Assembly (NCBI RefSeq): GCF_900156785.1
Contig: NZ_FTOP01000004.1
Location: forward strand, 62,001-126,000
Length of the DNA: 64,000 bases
DNA from: Belliella pelovolcani
GTDB taxonomy: Bacteria; Bacteroidota; Bacteroidia; Cytophagales; Cyclobacteriaceae
Direction: 5' to 3'
Shown here: positions 28,805 to 36,497 of the stretch, in pieces
Layout of the letters: every line of letters begins with the position of its first letter
How positions within the stretch are numbered: position 1 is the stretch's first letter
Program-made: the position numbers and the translations under genes
The notes under the pieces: generated by a model
Databases searched by the model: none
What the model was told of the DNA's origin: nothing
The model's input: the letters and a program-made list of their open reading frames with translations, nothing else

Positions 28805-29275
28805 TTAAATTCCCAATTCTCTTTTCTTTTTCTGAATCAAGTCTCCCATATCACTCAAATCTTTTACAAAACCAGATGCTTTTATAAATTCATTTTCCGT
28901 ATTAAACCAATAGACTTTTTCATCCCCTTTAACTTTTAATTTATACAGAGGAGGGTAAACAAACTGTATGAGAGAAAGGGATTCCACCTCCATCCAATTT
29001 ATTTTTCTTTCGTTCTCACCATTTTTAATGGTTACATTTTGGCCTCCTAATTTTACTATCACAAATTTATCCTTAATAGCAATAAATAGTGGGAAGCAAA
29101 TTATTCCTATCTTTCCAAAAAATAATGTGGTAACGATATTTTGTTCCATTTTCTCACCATTTATCCAGAATAACTCCGGAAAGAACCAAGACAAAATGGA
29201 CGTAATTGACAATATTATTCCCAAACCAAGAAATAGGTATTTCAGAAAGTAGTGAAATAGATTATTGCTTTCCAT
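28805..29275 (-). CDS. Two-helix membrane protein with PH-like cytoplasmic tail, hypothetical
   Basis: A 156-residue protein with two membrane helices (about 10-32 and 44-65), then a beta-rich tail (FVIVKLGGQNVTIKNGENERKINWMEVESLSLIQFV) that looks like a bacterial PH (bPH) domain. No precise family or function is recognised. It lies between a truncated gene and the RhuM-Doc gene on the same strand, within the accessory island. Confidence 0.6.
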   Translation of the reverse strand: MESNNLFHYFLKYLFLGLGIILSITSILSWFFPELFWINGEKMEQNIVTTLFFGKIGIICFPLFIAIKDKFVIVKLGGQNVTIKNGENERKINWMEVESLSLIQFVYPPLYKLKVKGDEKVYWFNTENEFIKASGFVKDLSDMGDLIQKKKRELGI

Positions 29276-29289
29276 GGTTTTTCTTCTTT

Positions 29290-30258
29290 CTATGATCTGT
29301 TTATAAGATTTACGACTACATTGATCATCATTTCCTTTTCTTCAGGTTTACTTTCAGCAATTAACAAAGTCAAAGCGACCAATGCGTTTTCACTGATTCT
29401 TTTAGTACCATCTGGATAATACAAACTTTTGTTCTTTTCCAAATACCAAATGAATAGCCAGGCAGCAATTCTCTTGTTTCCATCTGAAAATGAATGGTTC
29501 TTAACCACGAAATATAAGAGATGGGCAGCTTTTTCTTCTAAACTTCGGTATAGTTCTATTCCATCAAATGTTTGGTCTATGGCTGAAATTGAACCCTTAA
29601 AGGATTGGTCTTTTTCATTTCCAAAAAGACTTGACCCACCGAATCTTTTCTTTAATTCATCCACAGCATGTTTTGCTTCCTCGTAGGTTATTCTAAAAGT
29701 TGCTTGGATCGGGGTATCGGATAAACTTAATCTTTGATGGTCATAATCATCCAGAATATCCAAAGCAGTCGAAAATTCAGCTAAAACTTCAAATATACCT
29801 TTAGTCTGATCGTCTGAACCAAGACTTTGGATTGTTCTATTAACAAGTTTTATTGTTTTTTGAAGTTCAAGTAACCTCTTTTCGTTAAACGTATAGCCTT
29901 TTACCAGATGATCTTTAATGATCTTGTTAGCCCAAATTCTAAAGAATGTACCCTTTTTGGAGTTGACTCGATAACCTACAGAAATAATCAGGTCCAAATT
30001 ATAGATTTTTATCTGTCTCTTTACCGTTCTTTCTCCTTCCTGTTGAACTTGTGTAATTTTTGCACAAGTTGCCTTTTCATCCAATTCAGAGGTTTTGTAA
30101 ATATTTCGGATATGCCTGACTATTGAAGTCCTGTCAGTGTCAAACAATTCAGAAATCTGATATTGATCCAACCAAAGGGTGTCATTTTCAAGAAGTACTT
30201 GAATAGTAGGTGCGCCTTGCGCCGATTGGTAAATTACTATTTCACCTGTTTGCTTCAT
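29290..30258 (-). CDS. RhuM-family protein with C-terminal Fic/Doc domain
   Basis: A 322-residue protein. The N-terminal half (about 1-125) is the RhuM virulence-family domain, with IYQSAQGAPTIQVLLEND and DNA-binding-like DQYQISELFDTDRTSIVRHI. The C-terminal half carries the Fic/Doc motif H-x-F-x-D-G-N-K-R at 255-263. The GNKR form is that of Doc-type enzymes, which modify protein targets such as EF-Tu, not the GNGR of AMPylating Fics. Such fusions are scattered on mobile DNA and may act as toxin-like modules. Its ATG overlaps the stop of the frameshifted upstream membrane gene by four bases (ATGA), indicating translational coupling. Confidence 0.88.
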   Translation of the reverse strand: MKQTGEIVIYQSAQGAPTIQVLLENDTLWLDQYQISELFDTDRTSIVRHIRNIYKTSELDEKATCAKITQVQQEGERTVKRQIKIYNLDLIISVGYRVNSKKGTFFRIWANKIIKDHLVKGYTFNEKRLLELQKTIKLVNRTIQSLGSDDQTKGIFEVLAEFSTALDILDDYDHQRLSLSDTPIQATFRITYEEAKHAVDELKKRFGGSSLFGNEKDQSFKGSISAIDQTFDGIELYRSLEEKAAHLLYFVVKNHSFSDGNKRIAAWLFIWYLEKNKSLYYPDGTKRISENALVALTLLIAESKPEEKEMMINVVVNLINRS

Positions 30259-30555
30259 AAGCTAAACTTTGATTGCTGGTCTTCAAGATACTTAATTTTG
30301 GCCTTTTTGAGTTCCTGAATCTCTTCATATTCCAAGTTTAATCCTAGGTAGGTAGAAGAGAGATCAATTCGGTCATAAAAAAAGTAGAGTTTGGATTAAA
30401 TAATCTACGGATAAATTTAAATTTAACTGACTAGCAATAGAAGTAATTGTTATTAGCAGAATAAAACCCACATACATCAACTTAGAAGAATTTATGCTCC
30501 AATCAATTCCTTTAGAGGGGATAAAAATTTTTGCTTTGAATACAGGATGCTTCAT
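30255..30555 (-). pseudogene. Small membrane protein, frameshifted at a T7 run (coupled to RhuM-Doc)
   Basis: Reading from an ATG at 30555, one frame gives MKHPVFKAKIFIPSKG, a hydrophobic helix (LMYVGFILLITITSIASQ) and then LIQTLLF before stopping at 30373. A second frame resumes at the same point as FFYDRIDLSSTYLGLN and ends in a charged helix (EEIQELKKAKIKYLED) with a TGA that overlaps the RhuM-Doc ATG. The join falls at a run of seven T (minus strand), a slippery site. So this is either a recent frameshift mutation or a gene expressed by slippage. About 100 residues in total; family unknown. Confidence 0.5.
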
Positions 30556-30572
30556 TTGGTTCTCAGAATTGC

Positions 30573-30699
30573 CCATAACGGGATTCAGCTTGGAGACGGC
30601 GGGCATTTCGGAGCCGTTCTCTTCCAGCCTTCTCCTAACTTCTTAAAGATACTAAACTTTCTATTTACTCGGAACCGCCCGCTGGATCCAAGGTGATGT
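30573..30699 (-). repeat. attC-like dyad S1 (interrupted by group II intron; completes at 33032)
   Basis: Starts CCATAACG; arms CTTGGAGACGGCGGGC and GCCCGCTGGATCCAAG pair. The internal about 113 bp is nearly identical to site S7 (five differences). The 3' core is split: ..GGTGATGT ends at 30699 and TGGCGGTTCG resumes at 33032 after the intron, restoring TGTTGGCGG. The private word of the unit to its left (CATAAC) has no partner that I can find, so the array tail is probably eroded. Confidence 0.8.
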
Positions 30700-30775
30700 G
30701 TGTGCCTTGAATGGTGAATATAGGTCAAAAAGTTGACCGTTCCAACGGGTGAAAGTCCCTTAAGCGCGGGGGTAA

Positions 30776-30834
30776 TCCCGATTCTCGGGACAGGCTGTCC
30801 CGAAGCCAAGCAAGTGTACCGATAGCTATCGGTA
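30776..30834. repeat. Short palindromes, TCCCGA...TCGGGA family, inside the intron
   Basis: TCCCGATTCTCGGGA at 30776-30790 and ACCGATAGCTATCGGT at 30819-30834; another, TCCCGAAAATCGGGA, at 30902-30916. They sit in the intron 5' region and interrupt what should be conserved domain I sequence. Confidence 0.7.
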
Positions 30835-31266
30835 TGGTTTGCCGTGAGGCATGCAGTGAAGAAAACCAGACTGCGGTGTCTGTACTGACGAACAGAGCCT
30901 GTCCCGAAAATCGGGAAACCATATACGGAGGCTACGAGGTCGGATGAGGTGGCACATCACACCGAAGTCCAAACCTTCCGCAAGGGAGGAAGTGCCGAAG
31001 TAGTAGATATGGCAGAGGACAAATCGAGAGATTTGGGCCAGGTATGTGGGGAGACACAAGGATATTCATCCGCCTGAGGCGGAGAGATCTTGGAATAGAC
31101 TAGGTTTCTATGAGCCAAGAAGTCAGCCGAAGTCATAGTAGCTGGAGAAACGAGCAGGGACTGCCAAAACCATATCTCTGATGGTCTCATGGAACAGTGA
31201 AGGACTGAACATTGGATTACGTCCAAATTCGATAAGGAGCAACTTTTGGGGTAGCCTTATCTTAAG

Positions 31267-31333
31267 CAGGGCCGAGGGTTTAAAAATCTTCCTGTTGAAG
31301 ATTTTAGCGAGGAGCCAGGTTGCGGGGAGGGTT
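31267..31333. repeat. Hairpin insertion family P2, copy A
   Basis: About 65 bp: GGGCC, a hairpin AAAAATCTTCC / GAAGATTTT, then TTAGCGAGGAGCCAGG and TGCGGGGAGG. Three other copies lie at 31771-31838, 32661-32730 and 32861-32926. Confidence 0.65.
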
Positions 31334-31538
31334 AACACATTAAGTTATGATAGAAAAAGTACTCAACCGTAAGAACCTTTATAAAGCATACCGCCAGGTG
31401 GTGCGGAACAAGGGTTCGGCAGGGGTGGACGGCATGAAGGTCACCGAACTGCTTTCCTTTCTGGAAAGCAATAGGGACAGGATTGCTATATCCATCCTCA
31501 ACCATACGTATGTACCCAAACCTATCAAAGGGGTTGAA

Positions 31539-31590
31539 TCAAGCGGAGCGTATCATGAGCACCATTGAAAATTTATACAATTGCGAGTAA
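31539..31590. repeat. About 50-bp insertion family P3, copy 1 (in RT)
   Basis: Inserted between the codons for PIKGVE and IPKSNGK of the reverse transcriptase; 52 bp, so it shifts frame. Shares TCATGAGCACCATTGAAAA and a CAAT...GAGTAA end with the copy at 32506-32552. Confidence 0.5.
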
Positions 31591-31770
31591 ATACCCAAGA
31601 GTAACGGAAAGACCAGATTGCTTGGAGTCCCAACAGTAGTAGACAGATGGCTCCAACAGGCGGTAAGCCAAGTGCTGATGACCAAATACGAACTTACGTT
31701 CGAAGAGCACAGCTACGGCTTCCGCCCAGAGAAGAACATCCATAAGGCGGTAACACAAGCCCTGAAAAAT

Positions 31771-31838
31771 AGGGCCAAGCGTAAAGAAAATGTCCCTTAG
31801 GACATTTTTAGCGAAGGAGCCGGGCTGCGGGTGGTATG
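31771..31838. repeat. Hairpin insertion family P2, copy B (in RT)
   Basis: GGGCCAAGCGTAAAGAAAATG, hairpin ATGTCC / GGACAT, then TTTTTAGCGAAGGAGCCGGG. It splits the reverse transcriptase between HKAVTQALKN and GYQDIVDIDIKG and shifts the frame. Confidence 0.65.
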
Positions 31839-32414
31839 GCTATCAGGATATAGTGGACATCGACATTAAGGGATTCTTTGACGAGGTTGACCACTCGGTT
31901 CTACTTCAATTGATCTACCAACGGGTAAAATGTCCGACTACCCTAAGGCTTATCCGAAAGTGGCTACGTGCACCAATCCAGATCAACGGGAAACTGCACA
32001 GGCGTAGAAAAGGAGTACCACAGGGATCTCCCATCAGTCCGCTTTTATCCAACATCCTTTTGGATTTACTGGATAAGGAACTGGAACGAAGAAACCTGAA
32101 ATACGTCCGATATGCGGATGATTTCAGCATCTACACCAAGTCAAAGAAGGAAGCCAGAAAAGTGGGTAACGAGATTTACCTTTTTCTAAAGGAAAAACTC
32201 AGACTTCCCATCAACAGGGAGAAAAGCGGCATCCGAAGACCTTCCAATTTCGAAATGTTGGGTCACGCATTTGTTCCCACGTACCAAAAAGGAGTCAAAG
32301 GAAAATATCAGTTGGTGGTGAAGAAAAACAGCTGGGACTCACTGAAACGCAAGCTCAAGCAGATCACCAAGAAAACCAAACCCTACAGCTTTGAGGAAAG
32401 ACTCAAAAAGCTGG

Positions 32415-32430
32415 TCCCGAAGTTTCGGGA
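32415..32430. repeat. Palindrome TCCCGAAGTTTCGGGA, in frame within RT
   Basis: A TCCCGA...TCGGGA family element read in frame as part of LVPKFRER without introducing a stop. Confidence 0.6.
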
Positions 32431-32505
32431 GCGAGGATGGGTAAATAATTACCGTCTTGCCAGTATCTCAGCAAAGCTGAAATCACTCGATGAGTGGCTA
32501 AGAAA

Positions 32506-32552
32506 TGCATAGCATTCATGAACACCTTTGAAAACAAACCAATGTGAATAAA
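32506..32552. repeat. About 50-bp insertion family P3, copy 2 (in RT)
   Basis: Separates DEWLRN from RLRYCIW of the maturase domain. Related to the copy at 31539-31590 (shared TCATGA-CACC-TTGAAAA and CAAT-GAATAA words). Confidence 0.45.
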
Positions 32553-32574
32553 CCGACTTCGCTACTGTATTTGG

Positions 32575-32592
32575 TCCCGATAGCTATCGGGA
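32575..32592. repeat. Palindrome TCCCGATAGCTATCGGGA in RT
   Basis: A perfect 18-bp palindrome inserted directly after the codons for LRYCIW of the maturase domain. Confidence 0.7.
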
Positions 32593-32660
32593 GAAAAATC
32601 CTGAACGAAAACGTAAAAACCTAATCAGATTGGGAGTGGACCAAGACCATGCCTATGCAT

Positions 32661-32730
32661 GGAAGGACTCAGCGTGAAGAAAACTTCCTGTGGAAGTTTT
32701 TAGCTGAGGGCCAGGCTGTAGGGGAGGTAG
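32661..32730. repeat. Hairpin insertion family P2, copy C (in RT)
   Basis: GGACTCAGCGTGAAGAAAAC, hairpin AAACTTCC / GGAAGTTT, then TTAGCTGAGGGCCAGG. Lies between QDHAYAW and RKGGWAVAQ of the maturase domain. Confidence 0.65.
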
Positions 32731-32860
32731 GAAAGGGGGGTGGGCTGTAGCCCAAAGTCCAATTCTGATCACTACAATAACTTTGTCACGACTAAGAAGA
32801 AAAGGGTATGAATCAATGCTTTCCTATTACCTCAAATCGCAACCTATAATCCAGTGAACT

Positions 32861-32926
32861 GGGACTGAGCGTAAAAAAATCTTCCAGTGAAAGATTTTAG
32901 CGAGGGGCCAGGATGCAGGGATGGTA
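32861..32926. repeat. Hairpin insertion family P2, copy D (after RT)
   Basis: GGGACTGAGCGTAAAAAAAT, hairpin AAATCTTCC / GAAAGATTT, then TTAGCGAGGGGCCAGGATG; begins four bases after the RT stop. Two further palindromes follow at 32934-32952 (CCCCGA/TCGGGG type) and 32962-32979. Confidence 0.65.
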
Positions 32927-33045
32927 AAGCCTGCCCCGAACTTGATTCGGGGAGACCCGTATCCCGAAAGCCTTCGGGAGTGGTGTGAGAGCCTCAACCT
33001 GAGCCAAATGGCTCAGGTCGGGCTACTCGATTGGCGGTTCGTTTT

Positions 33046-34017
33046 TTATTCCCACCCTTTAAAATTTGAATAAGTTTCATAGTCACATCCTGTATCGTAG
33101 TCCAACTGTTTTTTTGTCTTTCTTTCATAGGCTTCTTCTGGTAGACTTAAAAGCTCTTCAAAATCTATATCTTTGGGCATTTTCTTAGGGTCATTCAAAA
33201 CCTTCTCGAAGAAATCCTTCCCATTGGCAATAGCGCAACATCTCACATAAAGGAAGTAGTCGCCCGAAAAATGTTTATTATCATCTTGATATGATTCTTC
33301 ACCAATATTTCTTGCGTGTTCCCTTGTGTCAAGCAGATATAACTTATAAGCTAGCCTTTCCTTAAATTGCTTAATTTCAGAAACTTTCATTTTTGACAAG
33401 TAGTCTATTGCTGGCTGAATTTGGCTTTCTGATGTTTTTAAATCCCATTTAATTTTATCAATCACTGCCCAAAACAGTTGGTCTTCAATCATTTTTTTAG
33501 GCTTCATCTGTTTCTTTCTTAAATCAGCCCATCGTTTTTCAGATTCTATTTTTGCCTTTTCAACCTCCTCAATGAATTCTTCTTTTTCATTTTCCCATCT
33601 CCATTCTAAAAACATATTGTTTCCGAAATCTGGAGTAATTACACCTGAAAGTGGAAAACCTTCTTTTATTCCCTTTCTTCCATCTCCTAATTTGAATTCT
33701 AATGATAATTCAAATTCAGTAAGATGAAGATTGCCTAAAAATTCATATTCTTTTATTCTATTATACTTTTCATTGTCACTAAAGAATTCAATGCAATAAT
33801 TATTGTTGTAGGAAAACCTGACACGACAAAGAATTTCCCTTAACCTAGAATCCGAAATTTTTGGCTTTTCAATATCAATATAGTTTAGGACACCTAGCAT
33901 TAATGTACCACCTTCTGATTCGTCAAAAAATGACTTGCCTTTCCTAATCACTTTAAAAGCTCCAAAAAAGTCTCTTTCAAGTTTGGTTATAAAAATGTCT
34001 CCTTCTTTTACTTGCAT
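33046..34017 (-). CDS. Imm26-like plus DUF4240 protein (cassette cargo)
   Basis: A 323-residue protein. The N-terminal part (KEGDIFITKLERDFFGAFKV) resembles Imm26-type immunity domains. The C-terminal part (FWAVIDKIKW, then FKERLAYKLYLLDTREHA, DYFLYVRCCAIANGKDFFEKVL) matches DUF4240, a small all-helical family of unknown function found near toxin immunity loci. The middle is a charged linker (about 160-190). Its unit is bounded by GTTGGCGG on the left (joined across the intron) and CCGCCAAC on the right. Function unknown; an immunity role is inference. Confidence 0.65.
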   Translation of the reverse strand: MQVKEGDIFITKLERDFFGAFKVIRKGKSFFDESEGGTLMLGVLNYIDIEKPKISDSRLREILCRVRFSYNNNYCIEFFSDNEKYNRIKEYEFLGNLHLTEFELSLEFKLGDGRKGIKEGFPLSGVITPDFGNNMFLEWRWENEKEEFIEEVEKAKIESEKRWADLRKKQMKPKKMIEDQLFWAVIDKIKWDLKTSESQIQPAIDYLSKMKVSEIKQFKERLAYKLYLLDTREHARNIGEESYQDDNKHFSGDYFLYVRCCAIANGKDFFEKVLNDPKKMPKDIDFEELLSLPEEAYERKTKKQLDYDTGCDYETYSNFKGWE

Positions 34018-34035
34018 CGTCTATTTTTAAAATGG

Positions 34036-34168
34036 CCGCCAACGTTTTGCAGCTACCCGAAGGTGGCGATTTCGAAGCACTTCACTTTCAGTTAAGCACA
34101 AACTTTGATAGAAGCACAAAGCTTGATTTAACCACTGAACCGCCACTTTTGGGTAGGTGCTGTTGAAC
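34036..34168 (-). repeat. attC-like dyad S2
   Basis: Outer left GGCCGCCAACG; arms GCAGCTACCCGAAGGTGGCG and CGCCACTTTTGGGTAGGTGC pair nearly fully; right core TGTTGAACTG. The inner loop has the shared GAAGCACTTCAC and ACTTTGAT words. The right core opens the recombinase/transposase unit. Confidence 0.8.
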
Positions 34169-34234
34169 TGACACCCTACGGGTGAGCGATTTACCTAAAT
34201 TCTGCTTATTTTTAGTTATATCAAAATCTTTCAT

Positions 34235-35133
34235 CATGAAAACTCAAAAAAAACACGCTGGGCACCGTAGCCCTTAATGATTCTGCCCAAGGGTATTTGA
34301 ATAAGCTGGCTTCTTTCCTTGAAGCTAAGGCCTATTCCCCCATGACCATCCGCAACTATATGGCCGAAATGCGCTATATTTTTGCTTATTTCAATCACCT
34401 TAATCCTGAGCAGCTCACCCAAGATCACATCGCCTCCTACATCAACTACATCAAAAAAGAACATGGCGTAGGTAGGGACAAGTGCCGCATGACTGCCCAA
34501 AGCTGTAGCTTCTTTTTCAAACACATTTTGCCTTCTCCTTATGTTGTTCCCCATGCACTCTATCCCCGAAAGGAGTTCAGGCTTCCTGAGATTCTCACCC
34601 AAGAGCAGATCAGCCATGTAATCCAATCTACTACCAATATAAAGCATAAAGCCATCATTGCTTTGTTCTATGGAACAGGGATCAGGTTGAGCGAACTTCG
34701 GTTCTTGGAGATGAAACATATTTCTCGGACAGACATGCAACTCAAGGTAGTAGCGGGAAAAGGTAGTAGGGATAGGTTTACCATCCTTCCAGCTGCTGTG
34801 CTTCCTCTACTCGAAGCATATTACAGGGTACACAAGCCGAAAGTCTTTCTCTTTGAAGGACAGACTTCAGGCAAAGCCATGAACGACCGCTCCATACAGC
34901 ATGCCATCCGCATGGCCATGAATCAGGCGGGCTTTGAACAGTATGGTTTTTCTGCACATTCTATCAGGCATTCCTTTGCTACACACCTCTTGGATGCCGG
35001 TACGGACATCCATACCATCAAGCAGCTTCTTGGACATTCCAAGATAGAGACTACCATGATCTATCTCCACCTGACCAAGCAGCGCAGGGATAAACTCGTC
35101 TCTCCACTTGACCTGCTCAGTATTGGAAACTGA
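34235..35133 (+). CDS. Tyrosine recombinase/integrase of the IS91-like unit (start needs slippage at A8)
   Basis: From 34297 the frame encodes a full recombinase body: N-terminal SAM-like domain (LASFLEAKAYSPMTIRNYMAEMRYI), catalytic R in GTGIRLSELRFL, K in VAGKGSRDRF, HSIRHSFATHLL, GHSKIETTMIYLH with the tyrosine. There is no ATG there (TTG at 34297). An ATG at 34235 (MKTQK) is one base out of frame, and the two join at a run of eight A; with seven A the protein would read MKTQKNTLGTVALND and on. So either transcriptional slippage or a recent A insertion is involved. The C-terminus VSPLDLL resembles VWSPFDDL of the array-head recombinase. It overlaps the transposase frame. Confidence 0.75.
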
Positions 35134-36204
35134 TGTTTCTTTCCAGTCCTTGTTCAGGCATCAATCCATCTCCAACTTCAATCCTTACAGCAGAGCGGTT
35201 TTCGCCGATCTTGCTGCCTGTCATACGGCTGCAAAAGGGTATCACCTCAGCAGGTGCGATGATCAGCAATGTGGAAACATCAACCATCGCTACCATTCCT
35301 GCGGTAACAGGCACTGCCCCAACTGTGGAAGCATGAAAAGGGATGCCTGGATTGAGAGTAGAATGGACGAACTCCTACCTACCGCCTATTACCATATCGT
35401 CTTTACCCTGCCACATGAACTCAATCCAGTATTCATGGGTAACAGGGCTAAGCTATTCGACCTTTTGTTTCTGGCAGCTTCCCAAACCCTGCTCAAGCAT
35501 GCAAAGATGCCCGAATACTTAGGTGCTGAACCCGGCATTACAATGGTGCTACACACTTGGGGTCAAGATCTTTCATTCCATCCACATAGCCTGTCCCGAG
35601 CATCGGGATACACTGCATCGTCAGTGCTGGAGGATATGACGGACAGAGATGGGTAGATGCCAAACGCAAAAACAACAGGTTTCTTTTTCCACAGAAAAGT
35701 ATGGCAAATATGTTCAAAGCCATCTTCATGGAAGGGCTGGAAAAAGACTGTTCACTCAGCTGGACTGGAAGTAAAAACAGCGTACTGAAAGCCATCAGGT
35801 TCAAAAAATGGAACGTCTATGCCAAAGCTCCTTTCGGTTCGCCTGACAGGGTAGTGGAATATCTTGGACGTTACACACATAAGATTGCAATCACCAGACA
35901 CCGAATCCTTGAGGTCAACGCAACACACATTAAGTTCAGGTATAAAGACTACGCCGACGGTTCCAAAACAAAACAGATGTGGCTTACTCATCAGGAATTC
36001 CTTCGACGGTTTGAGCAGCATATTCTGCCAAAAAGGTTTGTCAAAATCCGCCACTTCGGATACCTGAGGCTACAAGGGAAAACTGAACGGTTGGCACTGA
36101 TACGGTCGGCACTCAATATGCAACCAGCCAAACCCAAAGTCATCATCCCATTCCAGATCAGAATGTTTGAAAAATACGGCAGGGATATTCACAAATGCCC
36201 TTGA
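35108..36204 (+). pseudogene. IS91-family transposase, broken by a palindromic insertion
   Basis: The first part (to 35656) has the zinc-binding N-terminus: CDDQQCGNINHRYHSCGNRH, CPNCGSMKRDAW, then YYHIVFTLPHELN and LHTWGQDLSFHPH. Here about 21 bp containing TCCCGAGCATCGGGA (35594-35608) interrupt the rolling-circle core; the natural continuation HCIVSAGGYDGQRWVDAKR resumes in another frame near 35610 and runs to 36204 with VVEYLGRYTHKIAITRHRI. The start is uncertain (TTG at 35108). Without the insertion the gene would be intact, so inactivation looks recent. Confidence 0.85.
35594..35608. repeat. Palindrome TCCCGAGCATCGGGA disrupting the transposase
   Basis: Same family as the palindromes in the group II intron. 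It lies in an about 21-bp insertion within the codons for HPHLHC and shifts the frame. Confidence 0.75.
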
Positions 36205-36480
36205 TGCGATCATGGAAGAATGGAAACCATCTTTGATACTAGGAACAGATCTGCCAGAAAACAAAAATCTTTTAAACACAATCCTGCTCCTTCTTGATCG
36301 AATTACAGGATCCAAGAAATCAAGGGTTGGGTCCAAGACATGCTGAAAAATTAAATCCCCAGATGTTGGGTGGGGGAAGTCATGCCCAAAGCTAAGCAAA
36401 AACTCCCAAAGTCATCGAAAAACAGAAACAACCGCTTCCTAAAACCCTCAAATCAACCTACTATTCCACCTAGCAAACAC
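36205..36480 (+). other. Non-coding 3' part of the IS91-like unit
   Basis: About 275 bases between the transposase stop and the right inverted repeat. No gene or repeat is apparent; probably the IS terminal region. Confidence 0.4.
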
Positions 36481-36497
36481 TTCACCCTGCGGATGTC

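Larger units (their letters stand above)
31347..32857 (+). pseudogene. ltrA: Group II intron reverse transcriptase/maturase, broken by short insertions
   Basis: Pieces in three frames together make one intron-encoded protein: NLYKAYRQVVRNKGSAGVDG; then IPKSNGKTRLLGVPTV; RWLQQAVSQVL; FEEHSYGFRP; DIVDIDIKGFFDEVDH; GVPQGSPISPLLSN; catalytic VRYADDFSIY; and the maturase domain RLRYCIW, KNPERKRKNLIRLG, VDQDHAYAW, KGGWAVAQSPIL, ending YYLKSQPIIQ and a TGA at 32855. There is no HNH endonuclease. Breaks occur only at inserted short elements: 31539-31590, 31771-31838, 32415-32430 (in frame), 32506-32552, 32575-32592 and 32661-32730. The coding segments between them carry no stops I can see, so decay was by insertion, not by drift. 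Confidence 0.85.
30700..33031 (+). mobile_element. Group II intron (IIC-attC-like) inserted in the core of dyad S1
   Basis: The 5' end is GTGTGCC (GUGYG consensus), followed by intron-like AACGGGTGAAAGTCCCTTAAG (domain I region). A reverse transcriptase/maturase lies at 31347-32857. The 3' end has a GAGCC...GGGCT hairpin (about 32990-33023) as candidate domain V/VI, ending CTACTCGAT. Removing 30700-33031 rejoins GATGT to TGGCGG, an attC-type core; IIC-attC introns are known to insert at TTGT^T of attC with the RT antisense to the cassette genes, as here. The encoded protein has no endonuclease domain, as in class C. The intron is loaded with short hairpin insertions and is probably dead. The domain V loop is not a perfect GNRA, so class is inferred. 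Confidence 0.75.

Noticed and set aside
30585..31338. Several minus-strand reading frames in the intron 5' region
   Set aside because: They overlap intron RNA structure and dispersed hairpins, have no family motif, and lie antisense to the intron; they are chance frames.
31347..32857. Diversity-generating retroelement or retron reverse transcriptase
   Set aside because: The maturase domain (RLRYCIW, KGGWAVAQSPIL), the intron-type ends and the core target fit a group II intron; there is no template/variable repeat or msr/msd.
34234..34740. Reading frame antisense to the IS recombinase (168 codons)
   Set aside because: Shadow of the recombinase gene; the sense frame carries all catalytic motifs.
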